Assembly (NCBI RefSeq): GCF_018882405.1
Contig: NZ_JACVOO010000002.1
Coordinates: 62,001-126,000, forward strand
Direction of reading: 5' to 3'
Length of the DNA: 64,000 nucleotides
Source of the DNA: Polynucleobacter sp. 31A-FELB
GTDB lineage: Bacteria > Pseudomonadota > Gammaproteobacteria > Burkholderiales > Burkholderiaceae
Shown: one piece after another, positions 34,653 to 44,385 of the stretch
Layout of the letters: every line of letters starts with the position of its first letter
Numbering within the stretch: position 1 is the stretch's first letter
Notes under the pieces: model-generated
What the model saw: only the letters and a program-made list of their open reading frames with translations
Told to the model about the DNA's origin: nothing
Database searches by the model: none
Position numbers and translations under genes: made by a program

Positions 34653-35477
34653 ATGAAAACTATTCAAAAGACAGCCATCGCTCTAGCGGCATCTGGCTTA
34701 TTTGCAACAGCGGCATTTGCGCAAACAGCACCCGCAGCTGCTCCAGAGGCTCCTGAGGTGAGTCCAATTACAGCTAACGTGACAGTAACAAATAACTATA
34801 TCTACCGCGGTATTTCGCAATCAAATTTCAAGCCTGCGATTCAAGGTGGATTTGACTATGCCCATGAAAGTGGCCTCTACATTGGTAACTGGAACTCATC
34901 AATAAGTTGGGTGTCAGATGGTGGTGCCGCCACTAGCGCCCCTATAGAGATGGATTTTTATGGCGGCTTTAAAAAGGATTTAATAGCAGAAGGCTTTGCT
35001 TCTGATATTGGTCTTTTACAGTACTACTATCCAACCAGTGGAATCATCGCTGGATTTACAAATCCAAATACAACGGAAATTTATGCTGCACAAAATGCAA
35101 CATTCGGACCGGTTACGGGCTTCTTGAAATTTTCATATGCCCTCAGCAATACTTTCGGATTTGCTAACAGTACGGGATCAAGCTACCTTGATTTAACGGG
35201 GAACTACGATACTGGTTTCTATGGCATTTCATTAAATGCACACGTGGGTATGCAAAGAATTGCAGGCCAGTACTACACGGCTGAGCAGGCTACTGTGAGT
35301 TATACCGACTGGAAGCTGGGCCTTACAAAAGACTTTGGTGGTGGCTTATCCGCATCAGCAGCTTATGTTGGTACCAATGTCAAGCAGGGTAGTGGAGGTT
35401 CATACGCTTACTATTCACCAACAGGAAGAAATCTTGGCGGTCAAACAGGTTTAGTGTCTCTCACAAAAACTTTTTAA
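34653..35477 (+). CDS. TorF family putative porin (TIGR02001-type)
   Basis: A 274-residue outer-membrane beta-barrel candidate. The start at 34653 has AAGGAG upstream and gives a signal peptide (MKTIQKTAIALAAS..., cleavage after AFA-QT), an Ala/Pro linker, then the family hallmark NVTVTNNYIYRGISQSNF and repeating amphipathic strands rich in Gly, Tyr and Ser. It ends SLTKTF with a terminal phenylalanine, as outer-membrane proteins need for BAM assembly. It leads the glnK-amtB operon, so uptake of ammonium or nitrogenous solutes across the outer membrane is a reasonable inference. Confidence 0.88.
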   Translation: MKTIQKTAIALAASGLFATAAFAQTAPAAAPEAPEVSPITANVTVTNNYIYRGISQSNFKPAIQGGFDYAHESGLYIGNWNSSISWVSDGGAATSAPIEMDFYGGFKKDLIAEGFASDIGLLQYYYPTSGIIAGFTNPNTTEIYAAQNATFGPVTGFLKFSYALSNTFGFANSTGSSYLDLTGNYDTGFYGISLNAHVGMQRIAGQYYTAEQATVSYTDWKLGLTKDFGGGLSASAAYVGTNVKQGSGGSYAYYSPTGRNLGGQTGLVSLTKTF

Positions 35478-35490
35478 TTCTTTCCTCTGA

Positions 35491-35841
<351 letters not shown>

Positions 35842-35854
35842 AGAGAGGTTCAAA

Positions 35855-37318
35855 ATGTTAACTTGGATGAAAAAACTCCTTGCTAGCGGTGCGGTAGCTT
35901 TGGCTATTGGTGCTACTGGCGTTATGGCGACTTCATCAGCTTTTGCTGAAGAGGCTAAGCCAGTTGCCGCTGCCGCTGCTGCTGCGGTTGCTGCTGCTCC
36001 GGCATTGGTCCCAAATAAGGGTGATACAGCCTGGTTGCTAGTGTGTACCGCACTAGTAATCTTGATGACATTACCTGGTTTGGCTTTGTTCTACGGTGGT
36101 TTAACACGTAGCAAGAACATTCTTTCTGTACTCGTACAGTGTATGTTTGTGTTCGCGTTGATCACAGTGTTGTGGTCCCTCTATGGATACAGCTTTGCAT
36201 TTACTGAAGGTGGTGCATTCATTGGTGGACTCGATCGCTTGTTCTTGCAAGGCATTACTCCTGACTCAGTTGCCGCTACATTTAGTAAAGGCATTGTGAT
36301 TCCTGAGTATGTATTTATGGCCTTCCAAGCTGCGTTTGCAACTATTACTTGCTGCTTGATCATTGGTTCATTTGCTGAGCGCGCTAAGTTTTCTGCAATC
36401 GTTGTATTTGTAATCCTTTGGTTCACATTTAGCTACTTGCCAATCGCTCACATGGTTTGGTTCTGGCCTGGTCCTGATGACATCAAAGATGCAGCATCAC
36501 TTGAAGCAATCACAGCGCGTGCTGGTTGGTTGTGGCAGAAGGGTGTTCTCGACTTTGCTGGTGGTACCGTTGTTCATATCAACGCTGCTATCGCTGGCTT
36601 GGTAGGTTCATTCGTGATCGGCAAACGTTTAGGTTACGGTAAAGAAGCAATGAAGCCGCATAACCTAGTGTTTGTAATGATCGGCGCTTCACTATTGTGG
36701 TTCGGTTGGTTTGGTTTCAATGCCGGTTCTGCTTTAGAGGCAAACGGTAGTGCAGCCTTGGCATTCGTAAACACATTGTTGGCAACAGCTGCAGCAGTAT
36801 TGAGCTGGTCAGTTGCTGAGTGGGTTCACAAAGGTAAGCCTTCCATGTTGGGCGGTGCATCTGGTTGCGTAGCTGGTTTGGTTGCCGTTACTCCTGCCGC
36901 TGGTTTTGTAGGCCCGATGGGCGCGCTAGTTATCGGCGCTGCTGCTGGTGTAGTTTGCTTGTGGGGTGTTTCTGGTCTCAAGAAGATTTTGGGTTCAGAC
37001 GACAGCTTGGATGTATTCGGCGTGCATGGCGTTGGCGGTATCTTGGGTGCTTTGTTGACTGGCGTGTTCGCAGATCCAGCCTTAGGCGGAACAGGTATTT
37101 GGGACTATGTAGCGAATGCTGCAGCTCCTGATTATTCTATCGCTAGCCAATTATGGATTCAGAGCCAAGGCGTCATCGTTACCCTAATTTGGTCTGGCGT
37201 AGTTTCTTATATTGCCTACAAATTGGTTGATATGGTGATTGGCCTGCGCGTTAAAGAAGATGCAGAGCGCGAAGGTTTGGACATCACTTCCCACGGTGAG
37301 TCTGCTTACGAGTCTTAA
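35855..37318 (+). CDS. amtB: Ammonium transporter AmtB
   Basis: A 487-residue Amt/Rh channel with a cleavable signal peptide (MLTWMKKLLASG..., cleavage near AFA-EE) and eleven expected transmembrane helices. Recognisable segments include GLALFYGGLTRSKN, AFATITCCLIIGSFAER, and DFAGGTVVHINAA with the first pore histidine; the second appears in DVFGVHGVGGILG. A low-complexity run of alanines and valines follows the signal peptide before the first helix. I use the ATG at 35855 with AGAGAGG upstream. A terminator follows the gene. Confidence 0.96.
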   Translation: MLTWMKKLLASGAVALAIGATGVMATSSAFAEEAKPVAAAAAAAVAAAPALVPNKGDTAWLLVCTALVILMTLPGLALFYGGLTRSKNILSVLVQCMFVFALITVLWSLYGYSFAFTEGGAFIGGLDRLFLQGITPDSVAATFSKGIVIPEYVFMAFQAAFATITCCLIIGSFAERAKFSAIVVFVILWFTFSYLPIAHMVWFWPGPDDIKDAASLEAITARAGWLWQKGVLDFAGGTVVHINAAIAGLVGSFVIGKRLGYGKEAMKPHNLVFVMIGASLLWFGWFGFNAGSALEANGSAALAFVNTLLATAAAVLSWSVAEWVHKGKPSMLGGASGCVAGLVAVTPAAGFVGPMGALVIGAAAGVVCLWGVSGLKKILGSDDSLDVFGVHGVGGILGALLTGVFADPALGGTGIWDYVANAAAPDYSIASQLWIQSQGVIVTLIWSGVVSYIAYKLVDMVIGLRVKEDAEREGLDITSHGESAYES

Positions 37319-37336
37319 TTAGCGTTTTTACCCCTC

Positions 37337-37368
37337 ACTGGGCGGCTTTTGTTAGCTGCCCGGTTTTT
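37337..37368 (+). terminator. Rho-independent terminator after amtB
   Basis: A 10-bp stem with two G-T wobbles (ACTGGGCGGC with GCTGCCCGGT) and an 8-base loop runs into TTTTT (37364-37368). It separates the nitrogen operon from gshA. Confidence 0.8.
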
Positions 37369-37411
37369 AAGCGCGGGATCCTCGGATTCCGCGTCTTTCT
37401 TTTAAAAATCT

Positions 37412-37417
37412 TACAAT
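37412..37417 (+). promoter_or_regulatory. -10-like TACAAT six bases before gshA
   Basis: TACAAT (five of six consensus bases) ends exactly six bases before the gshA ATG at 37424. No clear -35 and no Shine-Dalgarno sequence are present, so the glutathione/PTS transcript may start at the A of the ATG. Confidence 0.5.
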
Positions 37418-37423
37418 GGTGAA

Positions 37424-38722
37424 ATGGTTCCACATCTCATCACTGCCCTTAGCGGCCCTCTTCTCGATCTCGAGTCGAAGGTATTAGAAGCAACCCCAAC
37501 TATTGAGCGCTGGTTCAGGCTTGAATGGCAGGAGCACACTCCGCCGTTCTACTGCTCAGTTGATCTGCGTAATGCTGGCTTTAAGCTAGCTCCAGTCGAC
37601 ACTAATCTCTTTCCGGGTGGATTTAATAATCTCTCACCACAGATGTTGCCTTTGGCAGTGCAGTCTGCAATGGCTGCAATTGAGAAAATTTGTCCTGAAG
37701 CAAAAAATTTACTGTTGATACCTGAGCGACACACTCGCAATACTTTTTACTTGCAGAATATTGCGCGCTTATCCTCGATTTTGCGTCAAGCAGGCCTTAA
37801 TGTGCGCCTCGGTACTTTGTCGGATGAAATTAAAAAGCCAACGTGGATTGATTTGCCAGATGGCAATCGCCTCTTGATGGAGCCTTTATCTCGTCTGGGC
37901 CTCAAGCAGCAACGTCTTGGCTTAAAAGATTTTGATCCATGCTCAATTTTGTTGAACAATGATTTATCAGCAGGCATTCCTCCAATCTTAGAAAATCTGC
38001 ATGAGCAGTATCTCTTGCCGGGCCTGCACGCAGGATGGCATGTGCGCCGCAAATCAAATCACTTTGCTGCCTATGACGAAGTTGCAAAGAAATTTGCAAA
38101 GGTGGTGGACATTGATCCTTGGATGATTAATCCTTACTTTGCTAGTTGCTCTAATGTGAACTTTCATGAGCGCAAGGGAGAGGAAGAATTGCAAGCAGCT
38201 GTAGAGAAAGTTCTCAAGAAAACTGCCAAGAAATACCGTGAGTACGGCATCAAAGAAAAACCATACGTTGTTGTTAAAGCTGATGCTGGAACATACGGTA
38301 TGGGCGTAATGGTAGTGAATGATCCTGCCCAGCTCAAAGGCTTGAATCGTAAAGACCGCAATAAGATGAGTGTTGTCAAAGAAGGTCTTGAGGTAAGTGA
38401 TGTATTGATTCAGGAAGGTGTTTACACCTTCGAGAAAGTGAATGAAGCTGTCGCTGAACCAGTGGTGTACATGATTGACCGTTATGTAATCGGCGGCTTC
38501 TATCGCGTACATACTGACCGTGGCCCCGATGAGAATTTGAACGCGCCTGGCATGCATTTTGTACCTTTGGCATTCGAGCAAAACTCCATGCCAGATCTGG
38601 CTGCTAAGCCTGGTAGCGCACCGCCCAATCGCTTTTATCTCTATGGCGTTGTCGCTCGCCTAGCTTTATTGGCCGCTTCTTTAGAACTGGAGCGTTCCGA
38701 TCCTAATGCTGAAGCTGCTTAA
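37424..38722 (+). CDS. gshA: Glutamate--cysteine ligase (proteobacterial GshA, second type)
   Basis: GshA makes gamma-glutamylcysteine, the first step of glutathione synthesis. The 432-residue protein belongs to the type found in betaproteobacteria, with no similarity to the E. coli enzyme. Conserved features include NLSPQMLPLAVQSAMAAIEK, LNNDLSAGIP, AGWHVRRKSNHFAAYD and ATP-grasp-like KPYVVVKADAGTYGMGVMVV. The start has a -10-like TACAAT six bases upstream and no ribosome site. It heads a run with gshB and three PTS genes, with gaps of 25 bases or less. Confidence 0.95.
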   Translation: MVPHLITALSGPLLDLESKVLEATPTIERWFRLEWQEHTPPFYCSVDLRNAGFKLAPVDTNLFPGGFNNLSPQMLPLAVQSAMAAIEKICPEAKNLLLIPERHTRNTFYLQNIARLSSILRQAGLNVRLGTLSDEIKKPTWIDLPDGNRLLMEPLSRLGLKQQRLGLKDFDPCSILLNNDLSAGIPPILENLHEQYLLPGLHAGWHVRRKSNHFAAYDEVAKKFAKVVDIDPWMINPYFASCSNVNFHERKGEEELQAAVEKVLKKTAKKYREYGIKEKPYVVVKADAGTYGMGVMVVNDPAQLKGLNRKDRNKMSVVKEGLEVSDVLIQEGVYTFEKVNEAVAEPVVYMIDRYVIGGFYRVHTDRGPDENLNAPGMHFVPLAFEQNSMPDLAAKPGSAPPNRFYLYGVVARLALLAASLELERSDPNAEAA

Positions 38723-38747
38723 CTTTATTTGAATGCTCGGACATAAG

Positions 38748-39689
38748 ATGAATCTCCTTTTCATTGCTGACCCTTTGGAGTCTTTCAAGATTAGTAAAGA
38801 TTCCACCTTGGCAATGATGCGAGTTGCACAAGAGGCAGGGCATCAATTGTGGTTTTGTCAAAGTCGCAATATCCTTTGGAGGGATGACTTTGTAGTAGCG
38901 GATTGTCAGTCTCTCGACATTAAGCCAAGCGGTACTGCATGGTTTGAATTGGGCCCCGTTGAAGATCGCCCATTAAATACTTTTAACGCAGTCATGATGC
39001 GTACTGATCCACCGTTTGATATTGAGTATCTCAATACCACTTGGTTGTTATCTGCTGCAGTTCGTCAGGGTGCAAAAGTATTTAATAACCCGATGGCTAT
39101 TCGGGACCATTCTGAAAAAATATCTATTACTGAATTTCCAGAGCTTATTCCGCCAACTTTGATTACGCGCGAACTTAGTGCAATCGAGGTATTTCATCAA
39201 GAGCATCAGGATATTGTGATTAAGCCTTTAGATGGCATGGGTGGTATGGGCGTGTTTCGTGTCGGGCTGGATGGCTTGAACCTTGCCAGTATTGTGGAGA
39301 CGCTTGGCGAGAACGGCGCACGTACTTTGATGGTGCAAAGATTCTTGCCTGAAATAGCTCAAGGCGATAAACGGGTCTTGCTGATTGGTGGCGAGGTAGT
39401 GCCATTCGCATTGGCTCGCATTCCACAGGGTAGCGAAATCCGAGGTAACTTAGCTGCTGGTGGCAAAGGAGTGGCTATGCCACTGACGGATGCCGAGCTT
39501 AAGGTTGCAGAGCGCCTTGCCCCAATTTTGAATGCCCGGGGCTTGTTCTTGGTAGGATTAGATTTAATTGGTGCTTATGTCACAGAAATTAATGTGACCA
39601 GCCCAACATGTTTTGTAGAAATTACTGAGCAAAGCGGATTTGATGTCCCGAAATTTTGGTTAACAGCGCTTGAAAAGGCATTGGCATAA
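38748..39689 (+). CDS. gshB: Glutathione synthetase
   Basis: GshB adds glycine to gamma-glutamylcysteine. The 313-residue ATP-grasp enzyme starts MNLLFIADPLESFKISKDST, the conserved prokaryotic opening, and shows MMRTDPPFDIEYLNTTWLL, DIVIKPLDGMGGMGVFRV (glycine-rich ATP loop) and NVTSPTCFVEI near the end. I chose the ATG at 38748 over the codon at 38733 because it fits the family start. It lies 25 bases after gshA and two bases before the EIIA gene. Confidence 0.96.
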   Translation: MNLLFIADPLESFKISKDSTLAMMRVAQEAGHQLWFCQSRNILWRDDFVVADCQSLDIKPSGTAWFELGPVEDRPLNTFNAVMMRTDPPFDIEYLNTTWLLSAAVRQGAKVFNNPMAIRDHSEKISITEFPELIPPTLITRELSAIEVFHQEHQDIVIKPLDGMGGMGVFRVGLDGLNLASIVETLGENGARTLMVQRFLPEIAQGDKRVLLIGGEVVPFALARIPQGSEIRGNLAAGGKGVAMPLTDAELKVAERLAPILNARGLFLVGLDLIGAYVTEINVTSPTCFVEITEQSGFDVPKFWLTALEKALA

Positions 39690-39691
39690 AC

Positions 39692-40126
39692 ATGGTTGGA
39701 ATCGTAATAGTTGCCCACACCCCAGTGGCAAGCGCGATGCTCGGTTTTGCTGAGCATGCATTTGGTGTAGTGCCCGAGAGGGTTAGGGCTGTCGATATTC
39801 CGCCCTATGAAGACACAAAGGCTAGCTTCGATCGAGTGTTAAGGGCGGCATACGGCGTCAATACTGGTCAGGGCGTTTTAATCCTCACTGATGTGATGGG
39901 CGCTACTCCAGCCAATGTGGCATCTAAGCTTGAAGCTCTAGGGCCATTATCTGGCCTGAATGCGCCAGTGATTGTGTTGGCGGGACTTAATTTACCGATG
40001 TTGATGCGTTGCATTTCTCATCGCGGAGAGGGCCTAGAGGAGCTGGCTCAGAAAGCGCTTCAGGGTGGCCAAAATGGCATCCTACGATTGGGTTCTAAAG
40101 CCCCACAAGCCACTACGGAGAGATAG
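39692..40126 (+). CDS. PTS EIIA component, mannose/fructose type
   Basis: A 144-residue EIIA of the mannose superfamily. The phosphorylated histidine is H9 in VIVAHTPVASAM, and the helix/strand order (ILTDVMGATPANVASK, LNLPMLMRC) is normal. No EIIB, EIIC or EIID domain is fused or encoded nearby, so this is likely a regulatory EIIA that takes phosphate from HPr rather than part of a sugar importer. It lies directly between gshB and ptsH, with gaps of 2 and 8 bases. Confidence 0.92.
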   Translation: MVGIVIVAHTPVASAMLGFAEHAFGVVPERVRAVDIPPYEDTKASFDRVLRAAYGVNTGQGVLILTDVMGATPANVASKLEALGPLSGLNAPVIVLAGLNLPMLMRCISHRGEGLEELAQKALQGGQNGILRLGSKAPQATTER

Positions 40127-40134
40127 GGCCCACT

Positions 40135-40404
40135 ATGCCTGTTGCTGAAATTGAAATCATTAATAAGTTGGGCTTGCATGCTCGCGCATCTGCGAAGTTA
40201 TCTCAACTTGCTGCAGAGTTTCCTTGCGAAATCTTCCTGTCCCGTAATGGCCGTCAAATTAATGCCAAAAGCATTATGGGCGTCATGATGCTAGCTGCTG
40301 GCATTGGCAGTACAGTCACTTTAGAGACTGTTGGTGAAAAAGAAGATGAGGCAATGCAGGCCTTAACGGCATTGATTAACGATCGATTTGGCGAGGGCGA
40401 ATAA
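40135..40404 (+). CDS. ptsH: Phosphocarrier protein HPr
   Basis: An 89-residue HPr. His15, phosphorylated by EI, is in LGLHARASAKL, and Ser46, the site for HPr kinase/phosphorylase, is in AKSIMGVMML. Both are intact, so the protein can carry the EI phosphoryl group and can also be regulated by an HprK if present elsewhere. It is sandwiched between EIIA and EI genes with gaps of 8 and 2 bases. In this set it probably serves signalling. Confidence 0.96.
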   Translation: MPVAEIEIINKLGLHARASAKLSQLAAEFPCEIFLSRNGRQINAKSIMGVMMLAAGIGSTVTLETVGEKEDEAMQALTALINDRFGEGE

Positions 40405-40406
40405 GG

Positions 40407-42158
40407 ATGACTTTTGCTTTGCACGGAATAGCAGTATCTAAAGGCATTGCTATCGGCAAAGCCGTACTGATATCACGCGCAGCATTAGAGGTTAGTCATC
40501 ACTTAATTGAAGCTGGTAAAGAAGAGGCTGAAGCCCAAAAGTTATTAGATGCTTTTGAGCAGGTGCGTCTGGAGTTGGCGCAATTGCGCCAAGGGTTGCC
40601 TAAAGATGCACCACAAGAAATGGCTGCGTTCTTGGATGTGCACGGCATGATTCTGGCAGACCCGGCTTTAGCTGAGAAGCCAATTAAATTAATTCGCACT
40701 CAAAGATTAAATGCTGCTTGGGCTTTAACAACCGAGCTGAATGATCTTTTAGAGCAATTTGCTGATATTGAGGATGCGTATTTAAAAGAGCGTGCCAACG
40801 ATATTCGGCAGGTAGCTGAGCGCGTAATTAAGGCTTTGAATGCTCAGAAAAAAGATCCTTTACACGATGCCGATTTTTTGCCTGCAAGCGATATCGGCAT
40901 AGAGTCGATTATTGTTGCCCACGATATTGCTCCCCATGACATGCTGCGCTTCAAAGAGCATGCCTTTACGGGGTTTGTAACGGATCTTGGCGGTAAGACC
41001 TCCCATACCGCCATTGTTGCGCGAAGCATGGAAATCCCCGCAGTAGTCGGTGTGCGCCATGCCAGCGAAATGATTCGCCATGGTGATTGGCTGATATTGG
41101 ATGGCGAGCATGGGGTTGTCGTAGTTGCGCCCGATGAACAACTCCTTGCTGAGTATCGAAAGCTACAAGCCCAAGCCTTAAAAGAGGCCCGCAAATTAAA
41201 ACAGTTAAAGCATGCCAAGACAGAGACGGCTGACCGCGTTGAGATTGAGTTATTTGCCAATATTGAGTTGCCTGAGGATGCTATTCAGGCAGTGAAGTTG
41301 GGTGCTGTAGGCGTTGGCTTATTCCGCTCCGAATTTTTATTTATGGATCGCAAGCAAGCCTTGCCCGATGAAGAGCAGCAGTATCAAGAATATCGCCGTG
41401 TAGTTGATTTAATGCATGGTCTGCCTGTCAATATTAGAACTATTGACGTTGGTGCCGATAAGGCATTGGGTGGTGGAGGCGATGTTTCTCAAACTGGTGC
41501 ATCACCACTGGGATTGCGAGCGATTCGCTGGTCTTTGACCGAGCCTGAAATCTTTCTAACGCAACTTAGGGCCATCTTACGTGCATCGGCCCATGGTCAG
41601 GCGCGCATCATGATTCCGATGTTGGCCCATGCTAAAGAAATCGACGAAACATTTAGATTAATTGAAAAAGCAAAGCAGCAATTGCATCAGCGTGGCAAAG
41701 CATTCAATCCGAATATTCAAGTTGGTGCCATGATTGAAATTCCAGCGGCTGCATTGATGCTACCCTTGTTTATTAATCGATTTGATTTTCTTTCGATTGG
41801 TACGAATGACTTAATTCAGTACACCTTGGCAATTGACCGCGCAGATCATGCGGTAGCGCACCTGTACGATCCTTTGCATCCTGCTATTTTGAATTTACTG
41901 GCAAGCATTATTGACCAAGCTAAACGCGCGGATGTGCCAGTTGCTGTTTGCGGAGAGATGGCGGGCGATCCTGCGTTAACAAAGCTATTGCTCGCACTCG
42001 GGCTAACGGATTTCTCAATGCACTTCAGTCAGCTGTTGTTAGTTAAGCGTGAGATCCTAAAGGCAAATGTGGGCCTATTAAAAGCCCGTGTTCCTAGGGT
42101 TCTGCGTGCTTACGAGCCCGAAGAGCAGGCCAAGGCATTGGAGCGATTGCTTTCTTAA
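40407..42158 (+). CDS. ptsI: Phosphoenolpyruvate-protein phosphotransferase (Enzyme I)
   Basis: EI takes phosphate from PEP and hands it to HPr. The 583-residue protein begins MTFALHGIAVSKGIAIGKA, has the active histidine in GGKTSHTAIVAR near residue 200, the PEP-binding barrel with GLFRSEFLFMDR and IGTNDLIQYTLAIDR, and the catalytic cysteine in VAVCGEMAGD. Domain order and length are canonical. It ends the gshA-gshB-EIIA-HPr-EI run and converges on moeB with only four bases between stops. Confidence 0.97.
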   Translation: MTFALHGIAVSKGIAIGKAVLISRAALEVSHHLIEAGKEEAEAQKLLDAFEQVRLELAQLRQGLPKDAPQEMAAFLDVHGMILADPALAEKPIKLIRTQRLNAAWALTTELNDLLEQFADIEDAYLKERANDIRQVAERVIKALNAQKKDPLHDADFLPASDIGIESIIVAHDIAPHDMLRFKEHAFTGFVTDLGGKTSHTAIVARSMEIPAVVGVRHASEMIRHGDWLILDGEHGVVVVAPDEQLLAEYRKLQAQALKEARKLKQLKHAKTETADRVEIELFANIELPEDAIQAVKLGAVGVGLFRSEFLFMDRKQALPDEEQQYQEYRRVVDLMHGLPVNIRTIDVGADKALGGGGDVSQTGASPLGLRAIRWSLTEPEIFLTQLRAILRASAHGQARIMIPMLAHAKEIDETFRLIEKAKQQLHQRGKAFNPNIQVGAMIEIPAAALMLPLFINRFDFLSIGTNDLIQYTLAIDRADHAVAHLYDPLHPAILNLLASIIDQAKRADVPVAVCGEMAGDPALTKLLLALGLTDFSMHFSQLLLVKREILKANVGLLKARVPRVLRAYEPEEQAKALERLLS

Positions 42159-42162
42159 TTCC

Positions 42163-42921
42163 CTAATGTTGGGAGCCGCAAACTTTGCATGCGGGATTTC
42201 GAGAAATGCGAATCTCATCAATTTGAGTATTGAGCGCATTCCAAAGCAACATTCTTCCTACTAAAGGCTGACCAAAGCCAATCAATACCTGAAGGGCTTG
42301 GGCTGCTTGCATCGCGCCAATAATGCCAACCAAGGGCGAGAAGATACCCATGCTGGCACAGCTAACTTCCTCGAACTGTTCTTCCGGAGAAAAAAGGCAG
42401 GCGTAGCAGGGTGACGTTGCACTCCGAAAATCAAAGACGCTCAATTGACCATCAAATTTGAGGGCAGATCCAGAGATGAGTGGCACCTTGTGATTAAAGC
42501 AGGCTGCATTAATGAAGTGGCGGGTAGCAAAGTTATCAGTGCAATCTAGGACGAGGTTTACTGATGGCAAAAGATTGCTCAATAAATTCTTGGTCGCCTT
42601 CTCTGCGATTGCGTTAATCGTGAGGGTGGGATTAATGCTGTGCAAAAACTGTTTTCCTGACTCCACCTTACTTTTGCCGATGGAGTTTTGACTATGCATG
42701 ATTTGTCGTTGCAAATTAGTGAGCTCGACTTTGTCATGATCAACTAGCGTTATTTTTCCGACACCGGCTGCGGCTAAATAGGGTGCAGCAGCGCTTCCAA
42801 GTCCACCTGCACCAATGATCAGGACGTGCGAGCCAAGAAGCTTTTCTTGGCCAGCAACATCAATTTCTTCTAGCAGTAAATGCCGCGAGTAGCGAAGTAG
42901 CTGCTCATCATTCATATGCAT
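42163..42921 (-). CDS. MoeB/ThiF-family adenylyltransferase
   Basis: A 252-residue E1-like enzyme that adenylates the C-terminus of a sulfur-carrier protein such as MoaD or ThiS. The nucleotide loop is IIGAGGLGSAAAPYLAAAG, the catalytic region DCTDNFATRHFIN, and zinc is bound by CYAC and CKVCG. The C-terminal rhodanese domain found in some homologues is missing; a separate rhodanese gene lies 2 kb away (45098). MoeB and ThiF cannot be told apart from sequence here. It follows ctpA in a reverse operon. Confidence 0.9.
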   Translation of the reverse strand: MHMNDEQLLRYSRHLLLEEIDVAGQEKLLGSHVLIIGAGGLGSAAAPYLAAAGVGKITLVDHDKVELTNLQRQIMHSQNSIGKSKVESGKQFLHSINPTLTINAIAEKATKNLLSNLLPSVNLVLDCTDNFATRHFINAACFNHKVPLISGSALKFDGQLSVFDFRSATSPCYACLFSPEEQFEEVSCASMGIFSPLVGIIGAMQAAQALQVLIGFGQPLVGRMLLWNALNTQIDEIRISRNPACKVCGSQH

Positions 42922-42937
42922 GCCTAGTTGCTAGAAC

Positions 42938-44371
42938 TTACTCTAGCTTAGAGGCTGAGCGTTTAACTGGCTCACCATTGATAAATGCGACTGCCTGAGT
43001 AAGCATGAAATCATCTGCGCTACCGAGCTCGACAGGTTTTTTAGACTTGTCTTTTTCTTTCTCTTCAGGAGTCTTCTTGGCATTTTTTTCTTCAATGCGC
43101 TGAAGCTCCTCAAGGCGACGCTTTTCACGATCGGCAACCAGTTTTTCTTCTGATGATTGCTTGTTGCGCAAATGCTTCTCGCTATCAACTTCGCGGGTAA
43201 TTAATACATCATCCGGATCGCCATCTTTATTTTGATCAACTGCGATATCCGGTTTGACGCCATAAGCTTGAATCGATTTACCACTCGGTGTGTAGTAATA
43301 AGCAGTAGTGATCTTCAGCGCAGAATCATTAGTCAGTGGGCGCACTGTTTGTACAGAGCCTTTACCAAAAGTAGTCTTACCAATGATGGTTGCGCGTTTG
43401 TAATCTTGTAATGCGCCAGCCACAATTTCAGAAGCGGAAGCGGAGTAGGCGTTTACCAAAACTACCATAGGTAATTTTTTATACATCGCTGGCACACCAG
43501 CTAAGGGATCACCAGGCTCACTGAGGCGATACATTGCAGGTGTTGCATTGAACACCTGCTTAGAGTCAGCTGTCTGACCCTTAGTGGAAACAATTACAGC
43601 ATCTGCTGGCAAGAAAGCGGCGGCAACACCGACCGCACCTTGTAGCAAGCCACCACCATTGTTTCTGAGATCAAGAATGATGCCCTTCATTTTGGGATCT
43701 TGATTTGCCAGCTCGGTTAATTTTTTGGCTAGATCAGGAACAGTGCGCTCTTGAAAGCTAGTGACTCTTACCCAGGCAATATCGTTATCTAAAATTTTGG
43801 CTTTAACTGACTGCACTTTAATTTCAGCCCGGGTAATTGTTACTGGAAAGCTACGCTCTTCACTCTTACGGAAGACGGTCAAAGTAATTTTTGTGCCTGG
43901 CGTACCGCGCATGGTACGCACTGCTTTATCCAGCGACATCCCGCGAACAGGTTTGTCATCTAAGCGGGTAATCAGATCGCCAGCCTGTAAGCCAGCTCGC
44001 GCTGCGGGACTATCTTCAATTGGATTGAGTACTTTAACAACGCCATCTTCTGAAGTGATTTCAATTCCAAGACCAGCAAACTTGCCACTGGTTTGTTCTT
44101 GCATTTCAGAGAAATCTTTTTTATCAAGATACGTAGAGTGCGGATCAAGACTGCTCACCATCCCTTTGACCGCATCGGTCAGTAACTGTTTATCTTCAAT
44201 CGGCTCAACATACTCACGTTTGATTTGAGCAAAGACATTTGATAATGTGCGCAGTTCATCCAAAGGTAGCGTCGCGCCTTGTTGGGCGGTGGCAGATAGT
44301 TGGATGGTGGCTGCAACCCCAGCGATGAGGCCGACAGAGACTAGGGCAAAGTTCTTGAAAAATACGCGCAT
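42938..44371 (-). CDS. ctpA: S41 family carboxy-terminal processing peptidase
   Basis: A 477-residue exported protease. Signal/anchor helix at the N-terminus (FFKNFALVSVGLIAGVAA), PDZ domain around residues 90-170 (GLGIEITSEDGVVKVLNPI, GLQAGDLITRLDDKPV), and the Ser-Lys catalytic dyad in NAYSASASEIVAG and GKTTFGKGSVQT. The C-terminal part is strongly charged (KNAKKTPEEKEKDKSKK) and ends in a short hydrophobic segment. It trims C-termini of periplasmic or envelope proteins. It follows gpmA by 14 bases, so gpmA-ctpA-moeB is one unit. Confidence 0.93.
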   Translation of the reverse strand: MRVFFKNFALVSVGLIAGVAATIQLSATAQQGATLPLDELRTLSNVFAQIKREYVEPIEDKQLLTDAVKGMVSSLDPHSTYLDKKDFSEMQEQTSGKFAGLGIEITSEDGVVKVLNPIEDSPAARAGLQAGDLITRLDDKPVRGMSLDKAVRTMRGTPGTKITLTVFRKSEERSFPVTITRAEIKVQSVKAKILDNDIAWVRVTSFQERTVPDLAKKLTELANQDPKMKGIILDLRNNGGGLLQGAVGVAAAFLPADAVIVSTKGQTADSKQVFNATPAMYRLSEPGDPLAGVPAMYKKLPMVVLVNAYSASASEIVAGALQDYKRATIIGKTTFGKGSVQTVRPLTNDSALKITTAYYYTPSGKSIQAYGVKPDIAVDQNKDGDPDDVLITREVDSEKHLRNKQSSEEKLVADREKRRLEELQRIEEKNAKKTPEEKEKDKSKKPVELGSADDFMLTQAVAFINGEPVKRSASKLE

Positions 44372-44385
44372 GTTTCTGTTTTACC

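Noticed and set aside
38054..38581. 175-codon open frame antisense to gshA
   Set aside because: It lies wholly inside the well-supported gshA, has no recognisable domain and its composition (His, Asn, Phe-rich) reflects the complement of gshA codons.
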